Shown: positions 15,977 through 23,627 of the stretch, piece by piece | Numbering within the stretch: position 1 is the stretch's first letter | How the letters are laid out: the number at the start of each line of letters is the position of its first letter | Assembly (NCBI RefSeq): GCF_014646135.1 | Contig: NZ_BMMW01000003.1 | Coordinates: 469,025 to 533,024 of the forward strand | Origin: Nocardia camponoti | Lineage (GTDB): Bacteria; Actinomycetota; Actinomycetes; Mycobacteriales; Mycobacteriaceae | Length of the DNA: 64,000 nucleotides | Direction of reading: 5' to 3' | Notes under the pieces: generated by a model | Seen by the model: only the letters and a program-made list of their open reading frames with translations | Databases searched by the model: none | Told to the model about the DNA's origin: nothing | Translations under genes and position numbers: made by a program

Positions 15977-17506
15977 CTAGTAAGCGAAGGACAGTTGATC
16001 GTCCTGATCGGTCGGGCCATCTGGCTTGCGATGCCTGCCGGTGTCGGGTCCGTTGGGGTTGTTATCTGGCTCGATGTGATGCGCCATCGCGCCTTCCGGC
16101 CCGGCGAGCGTGTAGCGGCGCAGCAGGTAGAACCAGATGGCGGCGAGGAAGCTGTAAAGCAGCGTGAACGCGATCAGGGAGAACAGCACGGTGCCCGGTT
16201 GATGCGGCGAGACACCTTCTTCGACTCTGAGGTGGATCATCCCGTCGCCGGTGCGGTTAGGCACGACAACCCAAGGCTGACGACCCATTTCAGTGAAGAC
16301 CCAGCCCGCGCTGTTGGCGAGGAAGGGTGTCGGCAACGCGATGAGACACAGGTAGGAGAACCACTTCTGGTAAGCCACGCGATTCTTTCGCGTGACCCAG
16401 TAACCGGCGAAGAAGAGCAGCGCCGAGCCGATCGCCAGCCCGATCATCATGCGGAACGACCAGTAGGTGACGAACAGGTTGGGCGAGTAATTGCCCGGCC
16501 CGTATTGGTCGACGTAGGACTGTTGCAGGTTTTCGACGCCTTGCAGCGTCACGTCGCCGAAGGTGCCTTTGGCGAGGAAACCAAGCACGTATGGCACTTC
16601 AAGCAGGTGAGTGACGCTTTGGCAGTTGTTGTGCGTACCGATGGTGAGCACCGAGAATTTCGGGTTTTCCTCTGTCTGGCAAAGCGATTCGGCCGATGCC
16701 ATCTTCATTGGCTGCTGGTCGAACATCACCTTGCCCTGGATGTCGCCCGTCAGCGCAACACCGATGCCCGCGATCAGCACAACCAACAGCCCGAGCCGCA
16801 GCCCCGGACGCCAAAGGCTACGCGCGACTTCGCGTTTCTCCGGCGAGCCCCCGCGCGCCTCACGCACCATCCACCAACCAGCGATCGCGACGACGAACGT
16901 GCTCGCGGTGAGGAACGCGGCCGCGACGACGTGGGAGAACGCGACGATATTGGTGCTGTTGGTGAGCAGGGCGAAGATGCTGTCGAGTTCAGCGCGCTTC
17001 TTTTCGGGGTTGAAGCGGGCACCGACGGGGTGCTGCATGAACGAGTTGGCGGCGAGGATGAAGTAGGCCGACACGTTGACGCCGACGGCGACAAACCAGA
17101 TCGTCGCGAGGTGCACCTTCTTTGGCAGGCGACCCCAGCCGAAGATCCAGATGCCTAGGAACACCGATTCCATGAAGAAGGCGATCAGTGCTTCAAGGGC
17201 GAGTGGAGCGCCGAAAACGTCGCCGACGTAGCGCGAATATTGACTCCAGTTCATACCGAACTGGAACTCGAAGACGATGCCGGTCGCGACGCCGATGGCG
17301 AAGTTGATGAGCAGCAGTTTGCCGAAGAACTTGGTGAGCCGCAGCCAGGAATCTTTGCCGGTGACGTGACAGCACGTCTGCATGATCGCGACTAGGGGCG
17401 CGAGCCCGATGGTGAGCGGAACGAAAATGTAGTGGTAGACGGTGGTGATACCGAACTGCCACCGCGAGACGTCAACGGTGTTCAGAGCCATGTCGAGCGT
17501 ACTCAT
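15977..17506 (-). CDS. cydA: Cytochrome bd quinol oxidase subunit I
   Basis: This 509-residue subunit carries hemes b558, b595 and d and oxidises quinol while reducing O2 with high affinity. His25 in TTVYHYIF corresponds to a heme ligand, the Met of TEMGRQPW to the b558 ligand, and GRQPW is the family signature. The Q-loop is the short form. The C-terminal tail of about 35 residues is hydrophilic. GGAGG is 4 nt before the ATG. First gene of cydABDC; a perfect 18-bp palindrome overlaps the predicted transcription start. Confidence 0.95.
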   Translation of the reverse strand: MSTLDMALNTVDVSRWQFGITTVYHYIFVPLTIGLAPLVAIMQTCCHVTGKDSWLRLTKFFGKLLLINFAIGVATGIVFEFQFGMNWSQYSRYVGDVFGAPLALEALIAFFMESVFLGIWIFGWGRLPKKVHLATIWFVAVGVNVSAYFILAANSFMQHPVGARFNPEKKRAELDSIFALLTNSTNIVAFSHVVAAAFLTASTFVVAIAGWWMVREARGGSPEKREVARSLWRPGLRLGLLVVLIAGIGVALTGDIQGKVMFDQQPMKMASAESLCQTEENPKFSVLTIGTHNNCQSVTHLLEVPYVLGFLAKGTFGDVTLQGVENLQQSYVDQYGPGNYSPNLFVTYWSFRMMIGLAIGSALLFFAGYWVTRKNRVAYQKWFSYLCLIALPTPFLANSAGWVFTEMGRQPWVVVPNRTGDGMIHLRVEEGVSPHQPGTVLFSLIAFTLLYSFLAAIWFYLLRRYTLAGPEGAMAHHIEPDNNPNGPDTGRHRKPDGPTDQDDQLSFAY

Positions 17507-17523
17507 TCGACCTCCAGCCGGAG

Positions 17524-17571
17524 ACTACGACAAGTCGTAGTAGATGCTACGCCTTTACCCGGTTGGAACAA
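17524..17571 (-). promoter_or_regulatory. cydA promoter with 18-bp operator palindrome
   Basis: On the minus strand TTGTTC (17566-17571), a 16-nt spacer and TAGCAT (17544-17549) form a good promoter. The perfect palindrome ACTACGACAAGTCGTAGT (17524-17541) covers the expected +1 region, the usual place for a repressor. The regulator is not identified. Confidence 0.65.
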
Positions 17572-17642
17572 CAGTGATCACGGACACGACATGCTGGGAG
17601 ATAGCTGAACGATTCGGTAACACAATCCTTTTGCGGGCCGCA

Positions 17643-17664
17643 GGGGCACGCCCACCCGTGCCCC
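17643..17664 (-). terminator. Terminator hairpin of the pabC-like gene
   Basis: GGGGCACG (17643-17650) pairs with CGTGCCCC (17657-17664) around a 6-nt loop, 9 nt beyond the stop of the pabC-like gene. The U-tract is poor. Confidence 0.5.
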
Positions 17665-17672
17665 GACCGCGA

Positions 17673-18587
17673 CTACGTGCTCTGCCAGTCCCCGAGCGCG
17701 CCACTCGATGCGATGCCCTTATCGACCATCGCGACGATCTCTTCGGCATTTTCCGGCGCTGACAGGCGAATTCCGTCCAAATGACTCACCCGGGCGGCCA
17801 AGGTGACGCTGGAGAGCAACCAAATGCTATCGCAATCGAAGAGATCCGCGGTGAACAGCGACTGATAGTCGCATTTCCAGCCAGCCTTCTTCGCCACATC
17901 ATAGAGCGAACGTTGAGTTACCCCGGGCAACACGCCATTGCGCGCGGGCGGAGTGATCAGTTGTTTGCCACGCGCGATCACCACAGTGGAACGTGGGCCT
18001 TCCAAAACCCGATTTTCCGTGCTGTGGAAAATCACATCATCGTTGCCCATGCGTTTGGCGAAACGCAGCGCGGCCATATTCGTCGCGTACGAAAGAGTTT
18101 TCGCACCGAGCAGCTGCCAGGGCGCGGCCTGGGCTAAATCGATCGAGATGCCGCGCGCGAGCGTCATCACCTTGACGCCGTCGGTGCGCGCGGTCGCGAC
18201 GCGCGCGGGCACCGGCGAGACCAGCACATACGCCGACGGCGTTGGTGTCATTGGCACCAATTCGCTTGGCGGAGCGTCGAATTCGCTATCGCGTCCGCGC
18301 GTGTAAATCAGTCGAAGGACGCCTTCTTCGTCGGCACCCCATTCTTTGACGGCACGCTCAACCGCCGAACGCCACTTTCCCAGTTCGGGTTCGGGCAATT
18401 CCAACGCTTGCGCCGACCGACGTAGCCGCGCGAGGTGATATTCCAGTGCGGTGGCGACCCCGTCGCGCACCAGGATCGTTTCGAAAACGCCGTCACCGCG
18501 CAGCGCTCCGATGTCATCGGCATAAAGCAACGGCGCGTTCGCATCAGCGAGCGCGCCGTCGAGTGTCACAAGAACCCGTTCTCCCAT
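17673..18587 (-). CDS. Class IV PLP enzyme, aminodeoxychorismate lyase-like (Rv0812 type)
   Basis: This 304-residue fold-type IV PLP protein probably makes p-aminobenzoate from aminodeoxychorismate for folate, or acts as a transaminase; sequence alone does not separate these. The PLP lysine is in LGAKTLSYATNM and the cofactor-phosphate loop in GVLPGVTQRSL. Start: ATG with TACCCT 7 nt upstream, hence probably leaderless. Divergent from ygfZ across 121 nt. Confidence 0.8.
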   Translation of the reverse strand: MGERVLVTLDGALADANAPLLYADDIGALRGDGVFETILVRDGVATALEYHLARLRRSAQALELPEPELGKWRSAVERAVKEWGADEEGVLRLIYTRGRDSEFDAPPSELVPMTPTPSAYVLVSPVPARVATARTDGVKVMTLARGISIDLAQAAPWQLLGAKTLSYATNMAALRFAKRMGNDDVIFHSTENRVLEGPRSTVVIARGKQLITPPARNGVLPGVTQRSLYDVAKKAGWKCDYQSLFTADLFDCDSIWLLSSVTLAARVSHLDGIRLSAPENAEEIVAMVDKGIASSGALGDWQST

Positions 18588-18708
18588 GTCGATGAGGGTA
18601 TGCGTTATTTGATTGTGATGTGCGGTGTTGGGGTGCGACGCGACGGACTTACCCCGTCAAACGCACCCGGTTGCGGCGCGATTGACGATGGCGGCTTACA
18701 GTGGGTGT

Positions 18709-19824
18709 GTGTCGACCGACGTCGCCCCCAGTCCTGTTCTCTTAACTCCGGGTGCTGTCGCGGGCGCTCCGGGCAGTCCCGATGCCACTGTGGCTTGGCA
18801 TTACGGCGACCCCTTCGGCGAGCAAAAAGCGGCGGTCAACCGGGTCGCGGTCGTTGATCGCAGCCACCGCCACCTCGCAACTATCACCGGCAAAGAGCGC
18901 CTCAGCTGGCTGCACACCATCTCCAGCCAGCACATCGCCAACCTCGCCGACGGCCAGACCGCCGAAAGCCTCGACCTCGACCTCAACGGTCGCGTGCTCA
19001 ACCACTTCGTCGTCACCGATCTCGACGGCACCCTGTGGCTCGACACCGAGGGCGCGCGCGGCCCTGATCTTGTTGCGTTCCTTGCCAAAATGGTCTTTTG
19101 GGCCGATGCGAAGCCGGAGAACGCGCCCGACTACGCACTGCTCACCCTGCTCGGCCCACAGGTCGCCACGCTCGTCGACGTTCTCGGCGTCGCGCTCCCC
19201 GATACCTACGAGGCGGTCGCGCTGCCCGCAGGCGGCTTCCTGCGCCGCATGCCTTCGCCAACCGACGACTCGTTCGACCTCATCGTTCCCCGCGCACAGC
19301 TACCCGAATGGTGGTCGAAACTCACCGCGGCCGGTGCCGTGCCCGCTGGCATGTGGGCGTACGAGGCGTTGCGTGTTGCCGCCGGTCAGCCGCGCATCGG
19401 CGTCGACACCGACGAACGAACCATCCCGCACGAGGCCCGCTGGATCGGCGGCGTTGAAGAGCGCGGCGCGGTCCATCTCAACAAGGGCTGTTATCGCGGT
19501 CAAGAGACCGTCGCGCGGGTGCACAACCTTGGCAAACCGCCGCGCAACCTGGTGCTGCTGCACCTCGACGGCTCGGCTGACGAGCGGCCCGAAACCGGCG
19601 CCGACGTCACCGCTGGCGGTCGCACGGTTGGTCGCGTCGGCACCGTCATCGACCACTTCGAACTCGGTCCGATCGCGCTCGCGTTGGTGAAGCGGTCGGT
19701 TCCTGCCAATACGGAACTGGTCGTCGGCAGCATGGCCGCCGCGATCGACCCCGATTCAGTGCCGTCCGACGACACCCCGCAGGCCGGACGGGCGGCCATC
19801 GACCGGCTGCGCGGTCGGTCATGA
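18709..19824 (+). CDS. ygfZ: YgfZ/GcvT-type folate-binding protein
   Basis: This 371-residue tetrahydrofolate-binding protein assists iron-sulfur cluster assembly or repair. The hallmark motif KGCYRGQE lies near residue 262, and a GcvT-like fold covers the protein. The GTG start is chosen because TACAGT (18697-18702) stands 6 nt before it, giving a leaderless mRNA; an ATG at 18625 lies upstream of that promoter. It overlaps the MOSC gene by 4 nt. Confidence 0.88.
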   Translation: MSTDVAPSPVLLTPGAVAGAPGSPDATVAWHYGDPFGEQKAAVNRVAVVDRSHRHLATITGKERLSWLHTISSQHIANLADGQTAESLDLDLNGRVLNHFVVTDLDGTLWLDTEGARGPDLVAFLAKMVFWADAKPENAPDYALLTLLGPQVATLVDVLGVALPDTYEAVALPAGGFLRRMPSPTDDSFDLIVPRAQLPEWWSKLTAAGAVPAGMWAYEALRVAAGQPRIGVDTDERTIPHEARWIGGVEERGAVHLNKGCYRGQETVARVHNLGKPPRNLVLLHLDGSADERPETGADVTAGGRTVGRVGTVIDHFELGPIALALVKRSVPANTELVVGSMAAAIDPDSVPSDDTPQAGRAAIDRLRGRS

Positions 19825-20486
19825 GCGCCGTGGCAACCGGTCGCGTTGACGCTGTTTGCGTCGTCGCCGCCGAGGTTGAGGTGCGCACCAAGGTCGGCCG
19901 AACCGCCATCGATAAGCGGCCCGTCGCCGGTCGCGTCGCGGTGTCGTCACTCGGCCTGGCAGGCGACCACGTGTGCGACACCGCCCATCACGGCGGCGTT
20001 CACCAGGCCGTCTACGCCTACGCCGCCGAAGACGCCGCGAACTGGGCGAGCCAAATCGACCGTGAAATCCCGCCAGGCTGGTTCGGTGAGAACCTGCGCG
20101 TCTCCGGGCTGCCGGTCAGCGATGCCGTGCTCGGCGCACGCTGGGCCATCGGCGACACGCTGCTTGAGGTCAGCGCCCCGCGCGTTCCTTGTTCAACATT
20201 TCAGCAATGGACCGGCCAGCCGCAGTGGGTCAAACGATTCACGCTGCAAGCTGATACAGGTGCCTATTTCCGGGTACTGACCGAAGGAACGATCGGCGCG
20301 GGCGACGAGGTGAACATCGTCTACACCCCCGCCCACGGCATCACTGTTCGCGACCTGTTCACCGGCGCCGACCCCGCCCTGCTCGAGCGCCTGCGCACCG
20401 AGGAGCCAACCATCTCCCCCGACGTCGAAATGCAAATCGCGCGCCACGCGAAGCGCAATCAGCCAACCACTGTGCGGGTCAGCTGA
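19821..20486 (+). CDS. MOSC domain protein (YiiM-like)
   Basis: This 221-residue MOSC protein has the core motifs LGLAGDHVCD, HHGGVHQAVYAYA and GENLRV, and a conserved Cys in APRVPCSTF. MOSC domains act in molybdenum-cofactor or N-hydroxylated base reduction pathways with sulfur-carrying cysteines; the substrate here is unknown. ATGA overlap with ygfZ and TGATG overlap with the next gene show one operon. Confidence 0.85.
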   Translation: MSAVATGRVDAVCVVAAEVEVRTKVGRTAIDKRPVAGRVAVSSLGLAGDHVCDTAHHGGVHQAVYAYAAEDAANWASQIDREIPPGWFGENLRVSGLPVSDAVLGARWAIGDTLLEVSAPRVPCSTFQQWTGQPQWVKRFTLQADTGAYFRVLTEGTIGAGDEVNIVYTPAHGITVRDLFTGADPALLERLRTEEPTISPDVEMQIARHAKRNQPTTVRVS

Positions 20487-21436
20487 TGAGCGTCGAACTG
20501 GTCGAGGTGGTCCGTTCGGGGTTTCGCGAATGCGTGCATCGCGGGTCGGTGATCGTCATCGACGCCGACGGCGAAACCATCATTGAGCTGGGCGAAGTTC
20601 ACACCCCCATCTTCCCAAGGTCGACCAACAAGCCGTTGCAGGCACTGGCCCTGCTGCGCAACGGCTTCGACCCCGTCGACGACGACGAACTCGCCATCGC
20701 AACCGCGTCACACTTTGGCGAACCCGACCACGTCGCGTTGGTTATCCGCCTGCTCGACCGCTACGGCTTCACCATTCACGACCTCGCCTGTCCGCCCGAC
20801 CTGCCCTTCGACGACACCGCGCGCGCCAAAGCCATCACCGGTTCCGGCCCGAGCCGCGTGTACATGAACTGCTCAGGCAAGCACGCCGCCATGCTCGCGA
20901 CCTGCGTCATCAACGACTGGCCGACCACCGGCTACCTCGAAATCGACCATCCACTTCAGCAAGCGATCGCTTCGACCATCGCCGACGTCACCGGCGAGCC
21001 CGAAACCGATTTGGGCATCGACGGCTGTGGCCTGCCGATCGTGCCCGTCTCGCTTGCCAACCTCGCGCGCACCTTCGCCGAGTTCACCACCGCCACGCCC
21101 GGCGACCCGCCACGCCGCATCGCTGACGCCGTGCGAGCGAATCCGCGAGTGATTTCGGGCACGCGAGGTCCCGATTTTCTTGCGATGTCGGCCACGCCCG
21201 GCCTGTTTAGCAAGATTGGTGCCGACGGTGTGCATGCGGGCGCGTTGCCCGACGGACGCGCTTTCGCCTACAAAATCAGCGACGGTTCCGACCGCGCGAG
21301 AATGCCGTTAACCCTCGCTGTCCTGCGAAGACTCGGAATTGACTGGACCGATACCCACACCGAACTCGCGGCGGTGGCGGTGCTCGGCGGCGACGCCCGT
21401 GTCGGGGTGATTCGGGCGATTCCGGGCGTCATCTGA
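20486..21436 (+). CDS. L-asparaginase II family protein (PF06089 type)
   Basis: This 316-residue protein matches the Rhizobium-type asparaginase II family, with YMNCSGKHAAML, the GIDGCGLP motif and RSTNKPLQALAL. It probably hydrolyses asparagine to aspartate and ammonia in the cytosol; no signal peptide is seen. Its start shares one base with the MOSC stop. The functional link with ygfZ and MOSC is unclear. Confidence 0.82.
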   Translation: MSVELVEVVRSGFRECVHRGSVIVIDADGETIIELGEVHTPIFPRSTNKPLQALALLRNGFDPVDDDELAIATASHFGEPDHVALVIRLLDRYGFTIHDLACPPDLPFDDTARAKAITGSGPSRVYMNCSGKHAAMLATCVINDWPTTGYLEIDHPLQQAIASTIADVTGEPETDLGIDGCGLPIVPVSLANLARTFAEFTTATPGDPPRRIADAVRANPRVISGTRGPDFLAMSATPGLFSKIGADGVHAGALPDGRAFAYKISDGSDRARMPLTLAVLRRLGIDWTDTHTELAAVAVLGGDARVGVIRAIPGVI

Positions 21437-21588
21437 GCGGGCCCCCAACCCGATTTGCCACGTCTTCACCCACTCCTGGGAGCGCGACCGCCAGACACAC
21501 GCTAAAGTGTCTGTCAGGAAGAGTATTAATTCGAACGGGGCCGCCAACAAACCCCAGGCCGCCCCGCAGTGACGCGAGGGGGTCAGCC

Positions 21589-21810
21589 ATGGGCCGTGGC
21601 CGGGCTAAGGCAAAGCAGACCAAAGTCGCACGTGAGCTCAAGTACAGCTCCGCGCCGACGGACTTCGCGAGCCTTCAGCGCGAGCTGTCCGACAGCACTC
21701 CGATGTCTCAACCACGTAGTGGTGGGCTGCTGTCGAATGAGCACGACGCGGATGATTCGCCGTCCCGTTGGAACGAGGACGACGACTCCTACGACAGCTG
21801 GCGCCGCTGA
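21589..21810 (+). CDS. DUF3073 protein
   Basis: This 73-residue conserved actinobacterial protein has a basic start MGRGRAKAKQTKVARELKYS, a tyrosine/acidic middle and a DDDSYDSW tail. It has no known function. GAGGGGG is 6 nt before the ATG. It is a typical neighbour of purM in Mycobacteriales and is followed by a strong terminator. Confidence 0.88.
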   Translation: MGRGRAKAKQTKVARELKYSSAPTDFASLQRELSDSTPMSQPRSGGLLSNEHDADDSPSRWNEDDDSYDSWRR

Positions 21811-21870
21811 CATACCCGTTGAGGGTTACTCCGGAGTCGCTGCAGTAGGGCGATAGACGAATACGCGACT

Positions 21871-21899
21871 GAGCGTCCTGTGGATACCACAGGACGCTC
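21871..21899 (+). terminator. Terminator after DUF3073
   Basis: GAGCGTCCTGTGG (21871-21883) pairs perfectly with 21887-21899 around a 3-nt loop, 60 nt beyond the stop codon. A modest T-rich stretch (GTGTTTC) follows. Confidence 0.75.
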
Positions 21900-21979
21900 G
21901 TCGTGTTTCATGCGAACGCCCCTCTTTTAGCTGCCTGACTTGGTCGCCTGGTCGCGGCAATGGGAATTGGACACGTGCC

Positions 21980-22034
21980 CACCAGGCTCTCAGGGATGGA
22001 TTTCGCCCCGAATTTTCACCACCAGAGCCTGGTG
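21980..22034. repeat. Interspersed hairpin repeat, family B, copy 1
   Basis: CACCAGGCTCT (21980-21990) pairs with AGAGCCTGGTG (22024-22034). Its reverse complement aligns with the copy at 48609-48669, including an inner TGGTGG-GAAA-TTC block. Non-coding. Confidence 0.7.
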
Positions 22035-22065
22035 ATCATCTGTCCAGCTTGTGCCCATCAAGATC

Positions 22066-22118
22066 AGCACGCTGTCCTGGCGAAAGTTACTCGGCCGATG
22101 CCGCCACAGCAGCGTGCT
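22066..22118. repeat. Interspersed hairpin repeat, family A, copy 1
   Basis: Outer stem AGCACGCTG (22066-22074) with CAGCGTGCT (22110-22118), inner stem TGGCG with CGCCA. The reverse complement matches the copy at 48716-48768 almost throughout, with shared flanks AATCGGTG and GATCTT. Confidence 0.7.
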
Positions 22119-22229
22119 CACCGATTAGGTGAGCGCTTCGGGGCCGGGCATCCCGGCCAGCAGCGGGGACGTCGAAGCGTTGGGAATGCAAGGGCGCGTC
22201 ACCATTTCGTACGCACGCGCACTCCTGGC

Positions 22230-22388
22230 GAGTGCGTTGTGCTTGTCGACTCGGTCAGCCTGCGACTTGAGCCCGGCGAGGTGCTGGGTCTTGTCGGTGA
22301 ATCGGGATCGGGCAAGTCGGTCACCATGCTCGCCGTGCTCGGCCTGCTGACCGACCCCCTCACAGCCTTCAGCGCCCGCGGGTCGATG
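22230..22388 (+). pseudogene. Remnant of an oppD/dppD-type ABC ATPase
   Basis: About 50 codons read as the N-terminal part of a peptide-transporter ATPase: VVLVDSVSLRLEPGEVLG followed by Walker A GESGSGKS and VTMLAVLGLL. Homology begins without a start codon and stops before the Q-loop, running into the purM terminator. It is on the opposite strand to the intact transporter at 23.6-28.8 kb and differs from it, so it comes from another ABC gene. Confidence 0.75.
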
Positions 22389-22409
22389 CGTGCCTGCCAG
22401 ATCAGCGCA

Positions 22410-22446
22410 AAAAGCCCCCGCGCGCAGGCCGCATGCGGGGGCTTTT
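22410..22446 (-). terminator. purM terminator
   Basis: AAAAGCCCCCGC (22410-22421) pairs with GCGGGGGCTTTT (22435-22446). On the minus strand a TTTTT tract follows the stem. It lies 9 nt beyond the purM stop. Confidence 0.88.
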
Positions 22447-22455
22447 GCGAACAGC

Positions 22456-23532
22456 TTAGAAGCGCGGGTGGTCGCCGAGCAGCACAGCGCGCTCAGCGTC
22501 GACGTCCGCCGCCTTCTTGACCTGACCAAGCGTCCAGCAATCGATGTGGCGGGCCGTGAGCACCGCGAGGGCGCGGTCGGCATCCTCGGGCGCGACGATC
22601 GCGACCATGCCGACGCCCATGTTGAACGTCTTCTCCATCTCAACGCGCTCAACCCGACCACGCTGGGCGATCAGCTTGAACACCGGTGCCGGGTTCCAGG
22701 TGCCACGGTCGAGTTCGGCGACCAGGCCGGCGGGCAGCACGCGCGCGAGGTTGGCGGCGAGGCCACCACCGGTGACGTGCGAGAACGTGCGCACATCGGT
22801 TTCGGCGATCAGTGCGAGGCAGTCCTTGGCGTAAATGCGCGTCGGCTCAAGCAGTTCCTCACCGAGCGTGCGACCGAATTCCTCGACGTGGCCGGTGAGT
22901 GACATGCGGTCGATGTCGAGCAGCACCTTGCGGGCGAGGCTGTAACCGTTGGAGTGCAGGCCCGACGAGCCCATCGCGATCACGACGTCGCCGGGGCGGA
23001 CGCGGTCGGGGCCGAGGATCGAGTCGGCTTCAACAATGCCGACGCCGGTGGCCGACAGGTCGTAGTCGTCGGGATCCATGAGGCCGGGGTGTTCGGCGGT
23101 TTCGCCACCGAGGAGCGCGCAACCGGCCTTGATGCAGCCTTCGGCAATGCCGCCAACCAACTCGGCGACCTTCTCCGGGACGACCTTGCCGATGGCGATG
23201 TAGTCCTGCAGGAACAGCGGCTCAGCACCACAAACAACGAGGTCATCGACGACCATCGCGACGAGGTCGAGGCCGACGGTGTCGTGCTTGTCGAGCGCTT
23301 GCGCGATCGCGATCTTGGTGCCAACGCCGTCGGTCGACGCGGCGAGCACCGGCTCGCGGTACCCACCCTTGAGCGCGAAGAGCCCGGCAAATCCGCCGAT
23401 GCCGCCGAGCACCTCGGGACGGCTTGCCTTCTTCGCCAATGGTCCGAACAATTCGACGGCGCGGTCACCGGCTTCGATGCTCACGCCAGCAGCAGCGTAG
23501 GAAGCGCCTGCACCAGTGTTTTGTTCAGTCAT
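22456..23532 (-). CDS. purM: Phosphoribosylformylglycinamidine cyclo-ligase PurM
   Basis: This 358-residue enzyme makes aminoimidazole ribotide from FGAM with ATP, step five of de novo purine synthesis. Motifs: DGVGTKIAIAQ near 73, the LLGGETAEHPG loop, and GMGSSGLHSNGY-like sequence (AMGSSGLHSNGYSLARKV). The ATG at 23532 (MTEQNTG) is preferred to an upstream TTG. A TAGAGT -10 is visible at 23579-23584. Confidence 0.95.
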   Translation of the reverse strand: MTEQNTGAGASYAAAGVSIEAGDRAVELFGPLAKKASRPEVLGGIGGFAGLFALKGGYREPVLAASTDGVGTKIAIAQALDKHDTVGLDLVAMVVDDLVVCGAEPLFLQDYIAIGKVVPEKVAELVGGIAEGCIKAGCALLGGETAEHPGLMDPDDYDLSATGVGIVEADSILGPDRVRPGDVVIAMGSSGLHSNGYSLARKVLLDIDRMSLTGHVEEFGRTLGEELLEPTRIYAKDCLALIAETDVRTFSHVTGGGLAANLARVLPAGLVAELDRGTWNPAPVFKLIAQRGRVERVEMEKTFNMGVGMVAIVAPEDADRALAVLTARHIDCWTLGQVKKAADVDAERAVLLGDHPRF

Positions 23533-23600
23533 TGTGGGAAAAAGCTCCAAACCGAATCGGCGGATAGATGCCCTACAACTCTAGGCCATCGCCCCAACTG

Positions 23601-23619
23601 TCCTGCGTGCACGGCAGGA
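23601..23619 (-). terminator. Hairpin after the ABC transporter operon
   Basis: TCCTGC (23601-23606) pairs with GCAGGA (23614-23619) 9 nt beyond the ATPase stop codon. The stem is short and there is no U-tract. Confidence 0.35.
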
Positions 23620-23627
23620 TTGCCCAA

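Noticed and set aside
17574..17581. GTGATCAC as a CRP-type site upstream of cydA
   Set aside because: It lacks the TGTGA-N6-TCACA spacing and is too short to claim.
17544..17762. Plus-strand frame upstream of cydA
   Set aside because: It starts inside the cydA promoter, lacks a ribosome site and runs antisense into the pabC-like gene.
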